Positions 44,945 through 54,129 of a stretch of 64,000 nucleotides of DNA are shown in pieces. The stretch is from Bacillus sp. AFS073361. GTDB taxonomy: Bacteria; Bacillota; Bacilli; Bacillales; Cytobacillaceae. The DNA lies in the NCBI RefSeq assembly GCF_002567005.1, contig NZ_NUZU01000033.1, positions 49,434 through 113,433 on the forward strand. Reading direction: 5' to 3'. A program made the translations under genes and the position numbers. How positions within the stretch are numbered: position 1 is the first letter of the stretch; every line of letters starts with the position of its first letter. The notes below the pieces were generated by a model. It did no database searches. It was not told the DNA's origin and saw nothing but the letters and a program-made list of their open reading frames with translations.

Positions 44945-45907
44945 TTATTCCTTATTAAATTCACCTTGTAAGAATATTTCTACAAAGTTGACAGAAAATT
45001 TCGTTACATCAATTTCCATCCCGATGTTATCAAGTGTTTCAGTGGGTTCCTGATCTGGCTTTGGTCGAAAGTCTGCCATGCTTTTTCCCTTGGCATTCCC
45101 AAATTGTTCCACTCTCACTCGTTTTGGGATATATTTCACTAAATCAGGTTCAGTTAGCGCCATCAGCGGTACTACGTCATGAAGCGGTGCTCCTTTTATA
45201 CCCGGGACATTTTTCTGATAGGCTTTAAAGTAATAATCAAAAGCCGGTTTTAATAGCGGGCGGAAAGGTGTGGGGCTGTTTTGGCTAAGAAAGTCCATAA
45301 TTTCGGGCGTGATGAGTGCTTTATTGGTAACATTTAATGGGTATAAGTTGATATTATGTGCTTTTTCCATCACCGTATGTGCAGCAATTGGGTCAACATA
45401 AAAATTAGCTTCGGCTTCAGCACTAATATTCCCTGGGACTAAAAAAGCCCCACCCATAATAAAGAAAGCATTTACTCCTTTAAGTGCTTCATTTCCATAT
45501 AAGATAAACATTAAGGCTAACTCGGTCAATCTCCCTACCGAAACAATTATAAGGTTACCTTCATATTGGGTTACTATCTCACTGATTTTGTTTATGTCAT
45601 ATACCTTCACATTCTTTATTGTATCAGGAGGTTTAATAGGTCCTAATCCTTCTTCGCCATGTATCTCCGGGTAATATGTAATCGGTTCACCTAATAACGG
45701 TCCTGCGGTGCCTGCAATAATTGGAATATCAGCTCTGCCGCCTAATGTTAACAAGTAGGCTGTATTTTTAACTGATTTGTCCTTTGGTGTATTGCCATAA
45801 CCACTGACAATACCCACTAGGTTGATTTTTGGATTTAATAAGGCATACATTATGGCAAAAGAATCATCAATCCCCGGATCAGCAATCATGAGCACATTGT
45901 AAGCCAA
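44945..45907 (-). CDS. inosine-uridine preferring nucleoside hydrolase family
   Basis: 320 aa N-ribohydrolase that splits nucleosides into ribose and base. The Ca2+-binding motif near the N-terminus reads MIADPGIDDSFA, where most family members have DTDPGIDDxxA, so the first Asp of the usual cluster is replaced by Ile-Ala context. Other blocks are VSGYGNTPKDKSVKNTAYLL, GNLIIVSVGRLTELAL, FIMGGAFLVPGNISAEAEANFYVDPIAAH and LHDVVPLMAL. I chose TTG 45905-45907, six bases after GGGGGAG, over an upstream TTG that overlaps that site. Confidence 0.82.
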   Translation of the reverse strand: MAYNVLMIADPGIDDSFAIMYALLNPKINLVGIVSGYGNTPKDKSVKNTAYLLTLGGRADIPIIAGTAGPLLGEPITYYPEIHGEEGLGPIKPPDTIKNVKVYDINKISEIVTQYEGNLIIVSVGRLTELALMFILYGNEALKGVNAFFIMGGAFLVPGNISAEAEANFYVDPIAAHTVMEKAHNINLYPLNVTNKALITPEIMDFLSQNSPTPFRPLLKPAFDYYFKAYQKNVPGIKGAPLHDVVPLMALTEPDLVKYIPKRVRVEQFGNAKGKSMADFRPKPDQEPTETLDNIGMEIDVTKFSVNFVEIFLQGEFNKE

Positions 45908-45975
45908 AAGTATCTCCCCCAAAAAATTATATTTCTAAAAAATATGCTTATTTTTTGGATGAAAGAACTAATATA

Positions 45976-46005
45976 AAAACCGATTCATGGATTCGAATCG
46001 GTTTT
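45976..46005 (-). terminator. intrinsic terminator of ku
   Basis: Eleven-base stem AAAACCGATTC/GAATCGGTTTT; T tracts on both strands. Confidence 0.82.
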
Positions 46006-46017
46006 GTCAACACTTCC

Positions 46018-46848
46018 CTATGCTCGTTTTTTGACTCTTGGCGCTGCTTTCTTTCTTAGCGCAGCCGTTTTTGGAGGCTTCGTCCGGTCAATGGATGCTT
46101 GTAATGCCGCCATTAAGTCTGTAACATTTGAAGCGACTTCCTTCGTTGCTGCTGATACGGTTTCTTGTCCTTTTCGTTTCGATTCAATTAGTTCAAGTAA
46201 TGCAGTTCTGTAATCATCCGTATATTTTTCAGGGTTAAAATCTGATGTCAATTGATCAATCAACATGATTGCAGTATCAAGTTCTCTTTCGGTTACCTTA
46301 TCATCAGCAGGTACACTTGGCACATCACCCGCTTTTCGAACTTCATCCGGATAATGGATGGTTTCCATGATTAACACATTTTCATACACACGTATAACTG
46401 CTAATTGCTCTTTCGAACGGATGATAATCTTGGCAAGACCGACTTTTTTTGACTCTAGTAATGCTTTTCTCAGCAGGGAATAGGCTTTACCTCCCCCCTC
46501 GCTTGGAGACATAAAATAACTGCGATCGTAGTAAATTGGATCAATTTGTTCCATTTTAACAAAATCAATAATTTCAACTGCTTTATCCTCATTTTCCTTA
46601 CGTAACTTTTCAAGCTCTTCATTATCCAGAACGACAAATTTCCCTTTTGTATACTCATACGCTTTAACGATATCCTCTGGTTTCACTTCTTCCTCGCAGA
46701 CAGAACAAATTTTCTCATATTTAATCGGAGCATGACATTTGTTATGCAGGGTCCGAAGTTTGATATCTTTATCTTCTGTTGCCGTATGGAGTTTGATGGG
46801 TATATTTACAAGCCCGAAACTAATACTTCCCTTCCACATCGTATGCAT
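46018..46848 (-). CDS. ku: non-homologous end joining protein Ku
   Basis: Homodimeric ring that binds double-strand DNA ends and recruits LigD. 276 aa: MHTMWKGSISFGLVNIPIKLHTATEDKDI at the N-terminus, the zinc-free CxxC segment HAPIKYEKICSVCEEEV, core YYFMSPSEGGGKAY-type loop, and a basic Lys/Arg C-terminal tail. It is divergent from ligD with 129 bases between. In B. subtilis the pair (ykoV-ykoU) acts in the spore. ATG 46848 follows TTGGAG. Confidence 0.93.
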   Translation of the reverse strand: MHTMWKGSISFGLVNIPIKLHTATEDKDIKLRTLHNKCHAPIKYEKICSVCEEEVKPEDIVKAYEYTKGKFVVLDNEELEKLRKENEDKAVEIIDFVKMEQIDPIYYDRSYFMSPSEGGGKAYSLLRKALLESKKVGLAKIIIRSKEQLAVIRVYENVLIMETIHYPDEVRKAGDVPSVPADDKVTERELDTAIMLIDQLTSDFNPEKYTDDYRTALLELIESKRKGQETVSAATKEVASNVTDLMAALQASIDRTKPPKTAALRKKAAPRVKKRA

Positions 46849-46977
46849 ATTTATTTCTCCAATCTTTTTGTTATTATTTTGCGTTCCCAAGACATTCACA
46901 TTCCTAAAAACATTTGGAAAAGAATGAATCTAAGTATTTTTAAACAAAATAAATGAAAAAGAAGGGACCATTTATCC

Positions 46978-48822
46978 ATGAAGCCGATGCTGCCCAGCCT
47001 TACATTTGATCTCCCTGTTCATCCTGAATGGCTCTACGAAGTAAAATATGATGGATTTCGAGCCCTTTTAGAATGGAGTTCTCATGGAATTGAACTTATT
47101 AGCCGGAATGAAAAATCTCTTCTCCCCCAATTCCCAGAAATAAAGGAATTTTTATTAAAACACGAAAATCACTTTAAACCGTTTCTACCACTACAATTAG
47201 ACGGAGAACTTGTCTCATTAGAAAACACACACAAAGCCAATTTCGCGATGATTCAAGTGCGCGGACGATTAAGATCAGAAAAAAAGATTCGCGAGCAAGC
47301 CAGTAAATCCCCTTGTCGCCTAATGGTGTTTGACATACTGAAAAGCGCTGGGAAATCATTACGTTCACTTGATTTTCAACAACGCAAAAAGGAACTCATC
47401 AAATTGTTCGAAAAAGTCGGCTTTGAACTTGAGGCTGACCCCTACAACGAACAACTCCTTCAACTTGTTCAGGCACATGAAGAATTTGAGCCGCTTTGGG
47501 AAAAAGTTGTATTGTCTGATGGGGAAGGAATTATTGCCAAACAAAAAAACAGTCTTTGGGAGGAGGGAAAACGCTCCCTACAGTGGTTAAAGTATAAAAA
47601 TTGGAAATATGTAAGTTGTTTTATCAACGCATATGATAAAACCAATGGATATTTTTATGTAAGTGTTTATAAGGACAAAAAAATCCATCCAATAGGTCAG
47701 GTCCTATTCGGATTTAAACCAGAAGAAAAACAAGCACTTCAACACACAATAAAACAAAATATGCTTCGTGAAGAAGCTCAATTAATAATTGTCGAACCGG
47801 CCATATGCCTGGAGGTGAAATATTTAGAGCTTTATGAAAACCAACTTCGTGAACCCCATTTTGATCGATTTCGCTTTGATTTAGAACCTACTGAGTGTAC
47901 ATATGATCGTTTTATCTATGCACAAAAAAACCTGCCTGGGGACCTTGATATAACCCACCCAGATAAACCATTATGGGAAAAATTAGCGATTAAAAAAGCA
48001 GACTATATTCACTACTTGCGAGAAATTTCACCCTATATACTGCCCTTTTTGAACAATCGCTTATTAACCGTCATCCGCTATCCGCACGGGATGTTCGGTG
48101 AAGCGTTTTATCAAAAAAACTGTCCAGATTATGCGCCAGAATTTGTGCAAAAACACACAGATGATGGGATTGACTATATCCTCTGCAATAATTTAAAAAC
48201 ACTCGTTTGGCTTGGCAATCAATTAGCAATTGAGTTCCACATCCCCTTTCAAACCACCGATAGCAGGGGACCAAGTGAGATTGTATTTGATTTAGATCCG
48301 CCCTCTATTGAGCACTTTCAATTGGCGGTAAAAGCAGCACTGTTAATCAAAGAAGTCATCGATCAATTAAATTTAATTGGTTTCATTAAAACGTCTGGAA
48401 ACAAAGGATTACAAATCTACCTGCCTTTGCCGGAGAATGAATTTACTTATGACGATACAAGATTATTTACAAGTTTTATTGCTGAATATTTGATTTCAAA
48501 AGATCCTAATTCCTTCACGATTGAACGAATGAAGAAAAACCGCGGTAACAGGCTTTATGTTGATTATGTGCAGCATAGCGAAGGGAAAACAATCGTTGCC
48601 CCCTATTCGATGCGGGGAAACGAACATGCTGGTGTTGCCACGCCCCTTTATTGGGAGGAAGTAACTGAAAAACTCAAACCTGTTTCGTTTAATATGGAAA
48701 ATGCATTAAAGCGAATTCGCCAACAAGGAGATCCTTTTACAGATTATTTTCAATCAAAATCGATACAACCATTTGGACCTGTGTTGGAGGTATTAAAAAA
48801 TGGGGCAAACAAAAAAGGATAG
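46978..48822 (+). CDS. ligD: DNA ligase D (ligase-polymerase)
   Basis: 614 aa NHEJ enzyme with the Bacillus domain order: ATP-dependent ligase (residues 1 to about 300; catalytic Lys in YEVKYDGFRALLEW, SDGEGIIAK) then an archaeal/eukaryal primase-type polymerase (about 330-600; DPPSIEHFQLA with FDLDPP metal-binding Asp pair, TSGNKGLQIYLPL). The 3'-phosphoesterase domain of Pseudomonas LigD is absent, as in B. subtilis YkoU (611 aa). ATG 46978 with AAGGGACC. Confidence 0.94.
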   Translation: MKPMLPSLTFDLPVHPEWLYEVKYDGFRALLEWSSHGIELISRNEKSLLPQFPEIKEFLLKHENHFKPFLPLQLDGELVSLENTHKANFAMIQVRGRLRSEKKIREQASKSPCRLMVFDILKSAGKSLRSLDFQQRKKELIKLFEKVGFELEADPYNEQLLQLVQAHEEFEPLWEKVVLSDGEGIIAKQKNSLWEEGKRSLQWLKYKNWKYVSCFINAYDKTNGYFYVSVYKDKKIHPIGQVLFGFKPEEKQALQHTIKQNMLREEAQLIIVEPAICLEVKYLELYENQLREPHFDRFRFDLEPTECTYDRFIYAQKNLPGDLDITHPDKPLWEKLAIKKADYIHYLREISPYILPFLNNRLLTVIRYPHGMFGEAFYQKNCPDYAPEFVQKHTDDGIDYILCNNLKTLVWLGNQLAIEFHIPFQTTDSRGPSEIVFDLDPPSIEHFQLAVKAALLIKEVIDQLNLIGFIKTSGNKGLQIYLPLPENEFTYDDTRLFTSFIAEYLISKDPNSFTIERMKKNRGNRLYVDYVQHSEGKTIVAPYSMRGNEHAGVATPLYWEEVTEKLKPVSFNMENALKRIRQQGDPFTDYFQSKSIQPFGPVLEVLKNGANKKG

Positions 48823-48839
48823 GGCTGACCCTATCCTTT
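48814..48839. terminator. bidirectional terminator ligD/dapF
   Basis: Perfect 11-base stem AAAGGATAGGG/CCCTATCCTTT with a 4-base loop, overlapping both stop codons. Confidence 0.88.
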
Positions 48840-49814
48840 CATATTCGTTTCAACAAACTTTTTTGCTTCATTTTGCAATTGCTCATAAGTTCCCTGCTCA
48901 GAAAGTTCTGTTTTAGATGAAATTGTAAATGAATGATTCTCTAAATCCACATTTACTGTAGCATTATAAAGATAGGTGGCATTGCCTATTAGGTCAATCG
49001 TGTATTTACCCTCGCTTTCATGGGCTACACATTGAACTTTTCCACCATTATTATAAACATTAACGACGTTTTCCAATTTATTTAATTCCAGTAAACAAGT
49101 AACGAGGGTGGATGCTGACATGGCAGTCCCGCAGGCATTAGTAAAACCTACACCACGCTCAAATGTTCTAACATATATAGCACCAGGTTGTAAATGTTTA
49201 ACAAAGCTTACATTAACACCGTCTGGGAACAAATGATTGGGACCATTTACTTTTTCACTAAGATGTTTTTGCAGGTCACCTTCAAGGTGTTCTGCTTCAA
49301 CAATAGCAATGAGGTGCGGATTAGGAACAGCAAGTGCGGTAAACCTTAAATCTGCTGATAGTTCCTCAATTTTTTCATTGAAAAGGGTCGGTTTATTTAA
49401 ATTTAAAGGGAGAGCTTTTAATTCAAACAACACAGGGGAAATTTCCACTTGGTAAGTATGAATATCTGGTAAAAGTTCATTTTGTTTGCTCACTTTTAAA
49501 TTTGCTTTCATTGTTTCAATGACAGCTTTATTTTGACCAAGGTGTTCACATACATATCTTGCAACAAGACGCAATCCATTTCCACACATGGATGCTTCCG
49601 ACCCATCTGAGTTAAAGACACGCATTCTTGCGTCTGCATGTTTGCTATTCATCACGAAAAGAATTCCATCAGCCCCTAATACAGACTGACGATTACATAA
49701 CATTCTCGCGAGATCTGCTCGTTCACTCTCAGAAAATTCATATTGATTCGACATTTCATCGATAATTAGAAAGTCATTTCCCGATCCATGACCTTTAATT
49801 AATTGGACTTCCAT
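48831..49814 (-). CDS. dapF: diaminopimelate epimerase
   Basis: Interconverts LL- and meso-diaminopimelate for lysine and peptidoglycan. 327 aa, longer than the usual 275-285; the extra residues lie at the C-terminus (about 285-327: SKTELSEQGTYEQLQNEAKKFVETNMKG) and look helical. Both catalytic Cys are present, in SEASMCGNGLRLVARY and TNACGTAMSAS, with GNDFLIID at the N-terminus. ATG 49814 after TAGGGGGAT. Confidence 0.92.
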   Translation of the reverse strand: MEVQLIKGHGSGNDFLIIDEMSNQYEFSESERADLARMLCNRQSVLGADGILFVMNSKHADARMRVFNSDGSEASMCGNGLRLVARYVCEHLGQNKAVIETMKANLKVSKQNELLPDIHTYQVEISPVLFELKALPLNLNKPTLFNEKIEELSADLRFTALAVPNPHLIAIVEAEHLEGDLQKHLSEKVNGPNHLFPDGVNVSFVKHLQPGAIYVRTFERGVGFTNACGTAMSASTLVTCLLELNKLENVVNVYNNGGKVQCVAHESEGKYTIDLIGNATYLYNATVNVDLENHSFTISSKTELSEQGTYEQLQNEAKKFVETNMKG

Positions 49815-49893
49815 TGTTATCCCCCTACTACCTTGATATAAGTATTCTATTTATCATACCAAACAATGTTCGTGAGGGAAACTGTCGAAACTT

Positions 49894-50685
49894 CTATCTT
49901 TCGATAAAATATTCATTAATCAAAAATGACATCCGAAGGAGTTTGTCTTGTTCAGATAAACTCTCTCTAATGGAAAGTACCGGTGTATTCGGCTCTGGAA
50001 ACAAGGGGCTCCACTCCAATGGCATCCATCCACGACGAAGACGTGCTTCCTGAAAGTGATCGTGGTTTATGAATTGTTCATCCATAAAAGCAACAGCACC
50101 TTCTACTGCACCAATATACTTTCCTTTCGAATCTATTAATTCCTTTTTGGATGTTCTCCAATCCTTTTTACTTCGCTCAAAACTGCCTAAATATTGCCTT
50201 CGATGATTAAATACCTCTATTTTTATCGTTTTTCCACCATTAACCTTATAGTAACCTATGGCTTGGTTCTGGTTCTCCATCGAATAGAGTGCATAAATTT
50301 TTGAAAAGGAAAGTTTCTTCGTCCCACTGCCTCGGTACCTCTTAATCATTCCAGCAAGATGCCCGTTCGGAAAGTAAAATAGCAGCCTAGAAGATTTAGT
50401 GTTCAGGAAGAAAACTAGTAAATGGCGTGATTCAAATAAAGACCTTCTTCCGGCCTCAGATTTCTTCAGCTGTCTGTCAATTGAAATCGACTGCCGTCTT
50501 CTAAATAGATAGAATTGGAAACTAACCAAACTATAGATAAGAAATGGGATCGTTAATAACATGATTTCTTTTGTTTTAAAAATAGTAAGGTTGCCAGCGA
50601 TGATTATGATGACTGGCAATAGTGAAGCAATACTACCATTTAAGTTCAAATGAGCTGTATCCCGGTAATATTCATTTATTTTCAT
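49894..50685 (-). CDS. hypothetical membrane protein (263 aa)
   Basis: I do not recognise it. Two adjacent hydrophobic segments at about residues 18-60 (SLLPVIIIIAGNLTIF, IMLLTIPFLIYSLVSFQFYLF) are followed by a long basic cytosolic domain with repeated beta-like stretches (YFPNGHLAGMIKRYRG, YYKVNGGKTIKIEVFNHRRQYLGSFERSKKDW, GKYIGAVEGAVAFMDEQFINHD) resembling MORN/tubby-like scramblase folds in rhythm only. ATG 50685 after AAGGAG. Confidence 0.7.
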   Translation of the reverse strand: MKINEYYRDTAHLNLNGSIASLLPVIIIIAGNLTIFKTKEIMLLTIPFLIYSLVSFQFYLFRRRQSISIDRQLKKSEAGRRSLFESRHLLVFFLNTKSSRLLFYFPNGHLAGMIKRYRGSGTKKLSFSKIYALYSMENQNQAIGYYKVNGGKTIKIEVFNHRRQYLGSFERSKKDWRTSKKELIDSKGKYIGAVEGAVAFMDEQFINHDHFQEARLRRGWMPLEWSPLFPEPNTPVLSIRESLSEQDKLLRMSFLINEYFIER

Positions 50686-50770
50686 CTAGAAAACTCCTTA
50701 TCAATTCCTCTTTTCTTAGTTTATTTACTATAAACCAAAAAAATGATAGAAGTTTGCAATTACACTAAAA

Positions 50771-50796
50771 AAGAAGAAACGAAATGGTCTCTTCTT
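50771..50796 (-). terminator. intrinsic terminator of the patatin gene
   Basis: AAGAAGA/TCTTCTT hairpin with a 12-base loop directly after the stop; moderate strength. Confidence 0.5.
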
Positions 50797-51651
50797 TTAA
50801 TTCTTAATATAGTTAATTATCGTTGACATAGATGCTCTAGCATCTTCGTAGCCCTGATTGTAAAGCTCTTCCAGCCTATGGGGATTCCGTTCCATTCTAC
50901 CGACCTTTAATGGCTGGGATGGGCGGATAATCAAAACATTCCCTTTTTTCTCTTCCTGCTCAACATATTCGACCGTTTCATTATATATTCGATATCGGTT
51001 CCTAAGGGACTGTTGCAAGCCTTTGTATTCTGGATACTTACGATCTACCAGAAAATGAAACTTTGAGGGCTTTTTCAAATACCCTTCATTTCTTGTAAGA
51101 ATCACGATATTTTTTGCAAATCCATCCTGTTGTGCTTTCTTGATTGGAATGGGATCGCTAATCCCCCCATCAAGTAATATTTTATCTTTAAAACGGACTT
51201 CAGGTGCAATAAATGGAAGGGAGCTTGATGCCCGTATTACGGTTAAAAGGTCATCTCTGTAATCCTTTTTCTTAAAATAAACAGGCTCTCCTGTCAGACA
51301 ATCTGTTGTCCCCACAACAAATTCTGAAGGACTATTGTAAAAAACATCATAATGGAACGGGACATGTTTATTTGGAATTTCGTCAAAAATAAAATCCATG
51401 CCAAAAAATTGCCGATTTCGAAAATAATTTTTCCACGAAATATATCTAGGGTCGGAAGCATATTCAATCGTAACGGTTTTATTTCTCCCTTTTTGCTTCG
51501 ACAAATAGGAGGCTGCATTACATGCACCTGCAGATACCCCAATAACATATGGAAAAAATAACTGTGATTCCAAGAAGTATTCAAGGATACCTGCAGTATA
51601 AACACCACGCATTCCGCCACCTTCTAGGACCAAACCTACTTGGTTTTCCAT
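50797..51651 (-). CDS. patatin-like phospholipase family protein
   Basis: 284 aa cytosolic lipid acyl hydrolase. Oxyanion motif GLVLEGGGMRGVYTAGIL, nucleophile GVSAGACNAASY (GxSxG) and catalytic DGG in LLDGGISDPIPI form the patatin Ser-Asp dyad. The substrate is unknown. ATG 51651 follows GGGCGAGG; an ATG nine codons upstream is in frame but less well placed. Confidence 0.87.
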   Translation of the reverse strand: MENQVGLVLEGGGMRGVYTAGILEYFLESQLFFPYVIGVSAGACNAASYLSKQKGRNKTVTIEYASDPRYISWKNYFRNRQFFGMDFIFDEIPNKHVPFHYDVFYNSPSEFVVGTTDCLTGEPVYFKKKDYRDDLLTVIRASSSLPFIAPEVRFKDKILLDGGISDPIPIKKAQQDGFAKNIVILTRNEGYLKKPSKFHFLVDRKYPEYKGLQQSLRNRYRIYNETVEYVEQEEKKGNVLIIRPSQPLKVGRMERNPHRLEELYNQGYEDARASMSTIINYIKN

Positions 51652-51831
51652 GTTGCCTCGCCCTTTCATTGTTAACATTAAACTTCCTTGTCATTATAGA
51701 CCCCACTTGATTCTTTTACAAAATGATACGACTTTGTTTAAAAAATTTTTTCTGATTGAAACTAATCCCTAGGCACCTAAATTGTTAAAATTTATAAAAT
51801 AACTATTATCAATGTGAAGAAAGGTTTTATT

Positions 51832-52959
51832 ATGACAAAAATTCTTTTAAAAAATGCAACGGTATATCCTATTACATCAAAGCCGATTCCACATGGAGAT
51901 ATCTTAATTGATGCAGGGAAGATCCTTAAAGTTGGGAAAAATCTTACAACAGATTTAAATGTAAAAATCATTGATTGTGGGAACCAATTTCTTTTTCCAG
52001 GCTTTATTGATGTCCATACCCATTTAGGTCTCTATGATGAAGGAACCGGCTGGGCGGGAAACGATGCCAATGAAACAGCTGAAGCTCTTACTCCACATAT
52101 CCGAGCTATCGACGGGGTATATCCTTTGGACCCGGCATTCTCTGATGCAGTTAAAAGCGGGATCACCACAGCTCATGTCATGCCAGGCAGTGCAAATGTT
52201 ATAGGAGGAACAACATCTGTCATCAAAACTACAGGTAAAAATATCAAAAAAATGATTATCCAAGAGATTGCAGGATTAAAAATTGCCTTAGGGGAAAATC
52301 CAAAAAGAATTCATAGCAATGGCAACAGTGATTCCATTACGCGGATGGGAATTATGGGGATGCTTAGGGAGGCTTTTTACCAAGCAATCCACACGGATAA
52401 TCCAGACTCGCCTAGAGTCGCACCGATTATTATGGCCATCAAAAGAGAAATTCCCGTTAGAATCCACGCACATCGTGCTGATGATATTATTTCTGCTCTT
52501 CGCTTCGCAGAAGAATTTAAGCTTGACTTGAGAATAGAACATTGTACTGAAGGCCATCTTATTGCAAGTGAACTTTCAGGGGTGAATTTAAAAGTTTCCG
52601 TTGGTCCAACCTTAACACGAAGATCCAAAGTCGAATTGAAGAATAAAACCTGGAAAACGTATCAAGAACTGACGAATCATGGTGTAGAAGTTTCTATTAC
52701 CACGGATCATCCCTATACACCCATCCAATACTTAAATATTTGTGCGAGCCTTGCTGTCAGAGAGGGTTTACCAGAGCAGAAAGCACTTGAAGGAATTACA
52801 ATTCTGCCGGCCAAGAACTTAAGAATAGACAGTCAAGTTGGAAGTATCGAGGAGGGAAAGGAAGCAGATTTAGTGCTTTGGAGCCATCATCCTTTCCAAT
52901 ACTTTGCTAAGCCGAAATGGACGATGATTGGCGGCGAAATGGTCTATCAAGAAGCGTAG
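51832..52959 (+). CDS. metal-dependent amidohydrolase (imidazolonepropionase-like)
   Basis: 375 aa TIM-barrel hydrolase. Metal ligands visible: HxH in DVHTHLGLY, His in VRIHAHRADDI, His in RIEHCTEGHL, and Asp in ISITTDHPYTP. The N-terminal beta sandwich (LLKNATVYPITSKPIPHGDILIDAGKI) and C-terminal GSIEEGKEADLVLWSHHPF are typical of the HutI/dihydroorotase-like branch. The substrate is uncertain. I use ATG 51832 with GAAAGG seven bases upstream. Confidence 0.82.
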   Translation: MTKILLKNATVYPITSKPIPHGDILIDAGKILKVGKNLTTDLNVKIIDCGNQFLFPGFIDVHTHLGLYDEGTGWAGNDANETAEALTPHIRAIDGVYPLDPAFSDAVKSGITTAHVMPGSANVIGGTTSVIKTTGKNIKKMIIQEIAGLKIALGENPKRIHSNGNSDSITRMGIMGMLREAFYQAIHTDNPDSPRVAPIIMAIKREIPVRIHAHRADDIISALRFAEEFKLDLRIEHCTEGHLIASELSGVNLKVSVGPTLTRRSKVELKNKTWKTYQELTNHGVEVSITTDHPYTPIQYLNICASLAVREGLPEQKALEGITILPAKNLRIDSQVGSIEEGKEADLVLWSHHPFQYFAKPKWTMIGGEMVYQEA

Positions 52960-53268
52960 ATTATTGCTGAAAATTGGTAAAAAATATTATCGAAAAATCC
53001 ACAAAAAACCTATTTATTTTTTATCTTTTTTCTTGTATCATACTTTTAGTGAAGCCGTTAAAACCTAAAATCTTTGGAGGTTTACGAACATATTCTTGTT
53101 AACAAAAAAATGATATAGGGAAGGCAAATGGTGCGCCACCAGTATTACTGGTTCTAGTGGGTTCGATTCCCACCCCGAAATTTTTTAGTAACTTTATAAA
53201 AAATTTCGAGGGTGGACCGGACCGTTTCTTTTGACATGGGATCGGAATGCCCTAATGGAGGGTTATTC
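52960..53268 (+). promoter_or_regulatory. unexplained hairpin-rich region with a tRNA T-arm-like motif
   Basis: 309 bases upstream of the GNAT gene. In order: palindrome TGGTG-CGC-CACCA (about 53129-53141), overlapping hairpin ACCAGTA-T-TACTGGT (about 53138-53152), a perfect tRNA T-arm GTGGG-TTCGATT-CCCAC (about 53157-53173), and a long stem CCACCCCGAAATTTTTTA with TAAAAAATTTCGAGGGTGG (about 53170-53215, one bulge). No complete tRNA folds: the acceptor stem and anticodon arm are missing. It could be a leader of the acetyltransferase gene, a tRNA-gene remnant or a repeat element. Confidence 0.5.
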
Positions 53269-53829
53269 ATGCTTAAAAAACGTGATCTTCATGACAGCCA
53301 CACACTGTACGAATTAATGACGCATCCTGATGTCTTCCCATTTGTGCGCCAAAAAGCTGATACCTATGAAGAATTCTTATTTATGACAAAACAAACCATT
53401 GAGGCCGAAGACCGTGGTGAATTAATATCACGAACCATTCTTGATGAATGGGGTGTACCGATTGGTACCATTAACCTTTTTGATATTGAGGAAAATGCCG
53501 GATTTTTAGGAACATGGCTTGGCAAGCCTTACCACGGCAAAGGTTATAATAGTCCGGCGAAAGATGCCTTTTTTCAGGAACTATTTTATGAATTAGGAAT
53601 CGAAACCGTCTTTATGAGAATACGGAAGGTTAATATTCGCTCAATCAAAGCAGCTGAAAAACTACCTTATGTAATAAAAGCAAACGAAACGAGAAAATCT
53701 ATATATGAACAATTGAATGCCAATGGTGATGTATATGATTTGTATGAAATACCTAAGGATCAGTACACTTTCTATCTTATGCGGAATGGCGCTGTCCAAT
53801 CAGACGATTCACAATTGTTGGAAGCGTAA
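53269..53829 (+). CDS. GNAT family N-acetyltransferase
   Basis: 186 aa RimJ/RimL-type acetyltransferase: LKKRDLHDSHTLYELMTHPDVFPFVRQKADTYEEFLFM, GTINLFDIEENAGFLGTWLGKPYHGKGYNSPAKDAFFQELFYELGIETVFMRIRKVNIRSIKAAEKL (acetyl-CoA Q/RxxGxG-like loop GKGYNS). ATG 53269 is six to seven bases after AATGGAGGG; the open frame extends upstream into the hairpin region without a start. The acceptor is unknown. Confidence 0.82.
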   Translation: MLKKRDLHDSHTLYELMTHPDVFPFVRQKADTYEEFLFMTKQTIEAEDRGELISRTILDEWGVPIGTINLFDIEENAGFLGTWLGKPYHGKGYNSPAKDAFFQELFYELGIETVFMRIRKVNIRSIKAAEKLPYVIKANETRKSIYEQLNANGDVYDLYEIPKDQYTFYLMRNGAVQSDDSQLLEA

Positions 53830-53860
53830 AAAAGCAATCGGCTTTGTCCGATTGCTTTTT
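53828..53860 (+). terminator. intrinsic terminator of the GNAT gene
   Basis: Eleven-base stem AAAGCAATCGG/CCGATTGCTTT followed by T residues. Confidence 0.88.
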
Positions 53861-53880
53861 GTTTAGAATTTTATTAATTA

Positions 53881-54039
53881 TTATTCTGTTACGTTTTGTT
53901 CAATCGCTTCATTCACGTCATTAAGACCCATTTGGAGCAAAAATTCGTCTAATTCCTCATTTGTTAATGTTTCAAAGCGGCCATCATGAAAAAATACCTG
54001 GGTTTGATTAGGATTTATTCTGTTCATATTAAAACTCAT
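53881..54039 (-). CDS. small acidic hypothetical protein (52 aa)
   Basis: ATG 54037-54039 after AAAGGAGC, stop TAA 53881-53883. Reads MSFNMNRINPNQTQVFFHDGRFETLTNEELDEFLLQMGLNDVNEAIEQ: a short beta hairpin followed by an amphipathic helix. No family recognised. The ribosome binding site and the fit between the flanking genes support it. Confidence 0.6.
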   Translation of the reverse strand: MSFNMNRINPNQTQVFFHDGRFETLTNEELDEFLLQMGLNDVNEAIEQNVTE

Positions 54040-54129
54040 ATTCTTTGCTCCTTTCATCGATGATTATTATCTATTATCCACAAAAGGAGGAGTTTTCATT
54101 CAGAAAATCAAATAGTTCAAAAAATTATA

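Noticed and set aside
46849-46977. Sigma-G promoters in the ku-ligD intergenic region
   Set aside because: TGAATG and TGAATC -35-like hexamers occur on each strand, but the matching -10 elements are too poor to claim.
53110-53180. A functional tRNA-Sec (selC) gene
   Set aside because: Only the T-arm is convincing. No 5' acceptor strand complementary to the 3' end, no UCA anticodon arm and no CCA are present.
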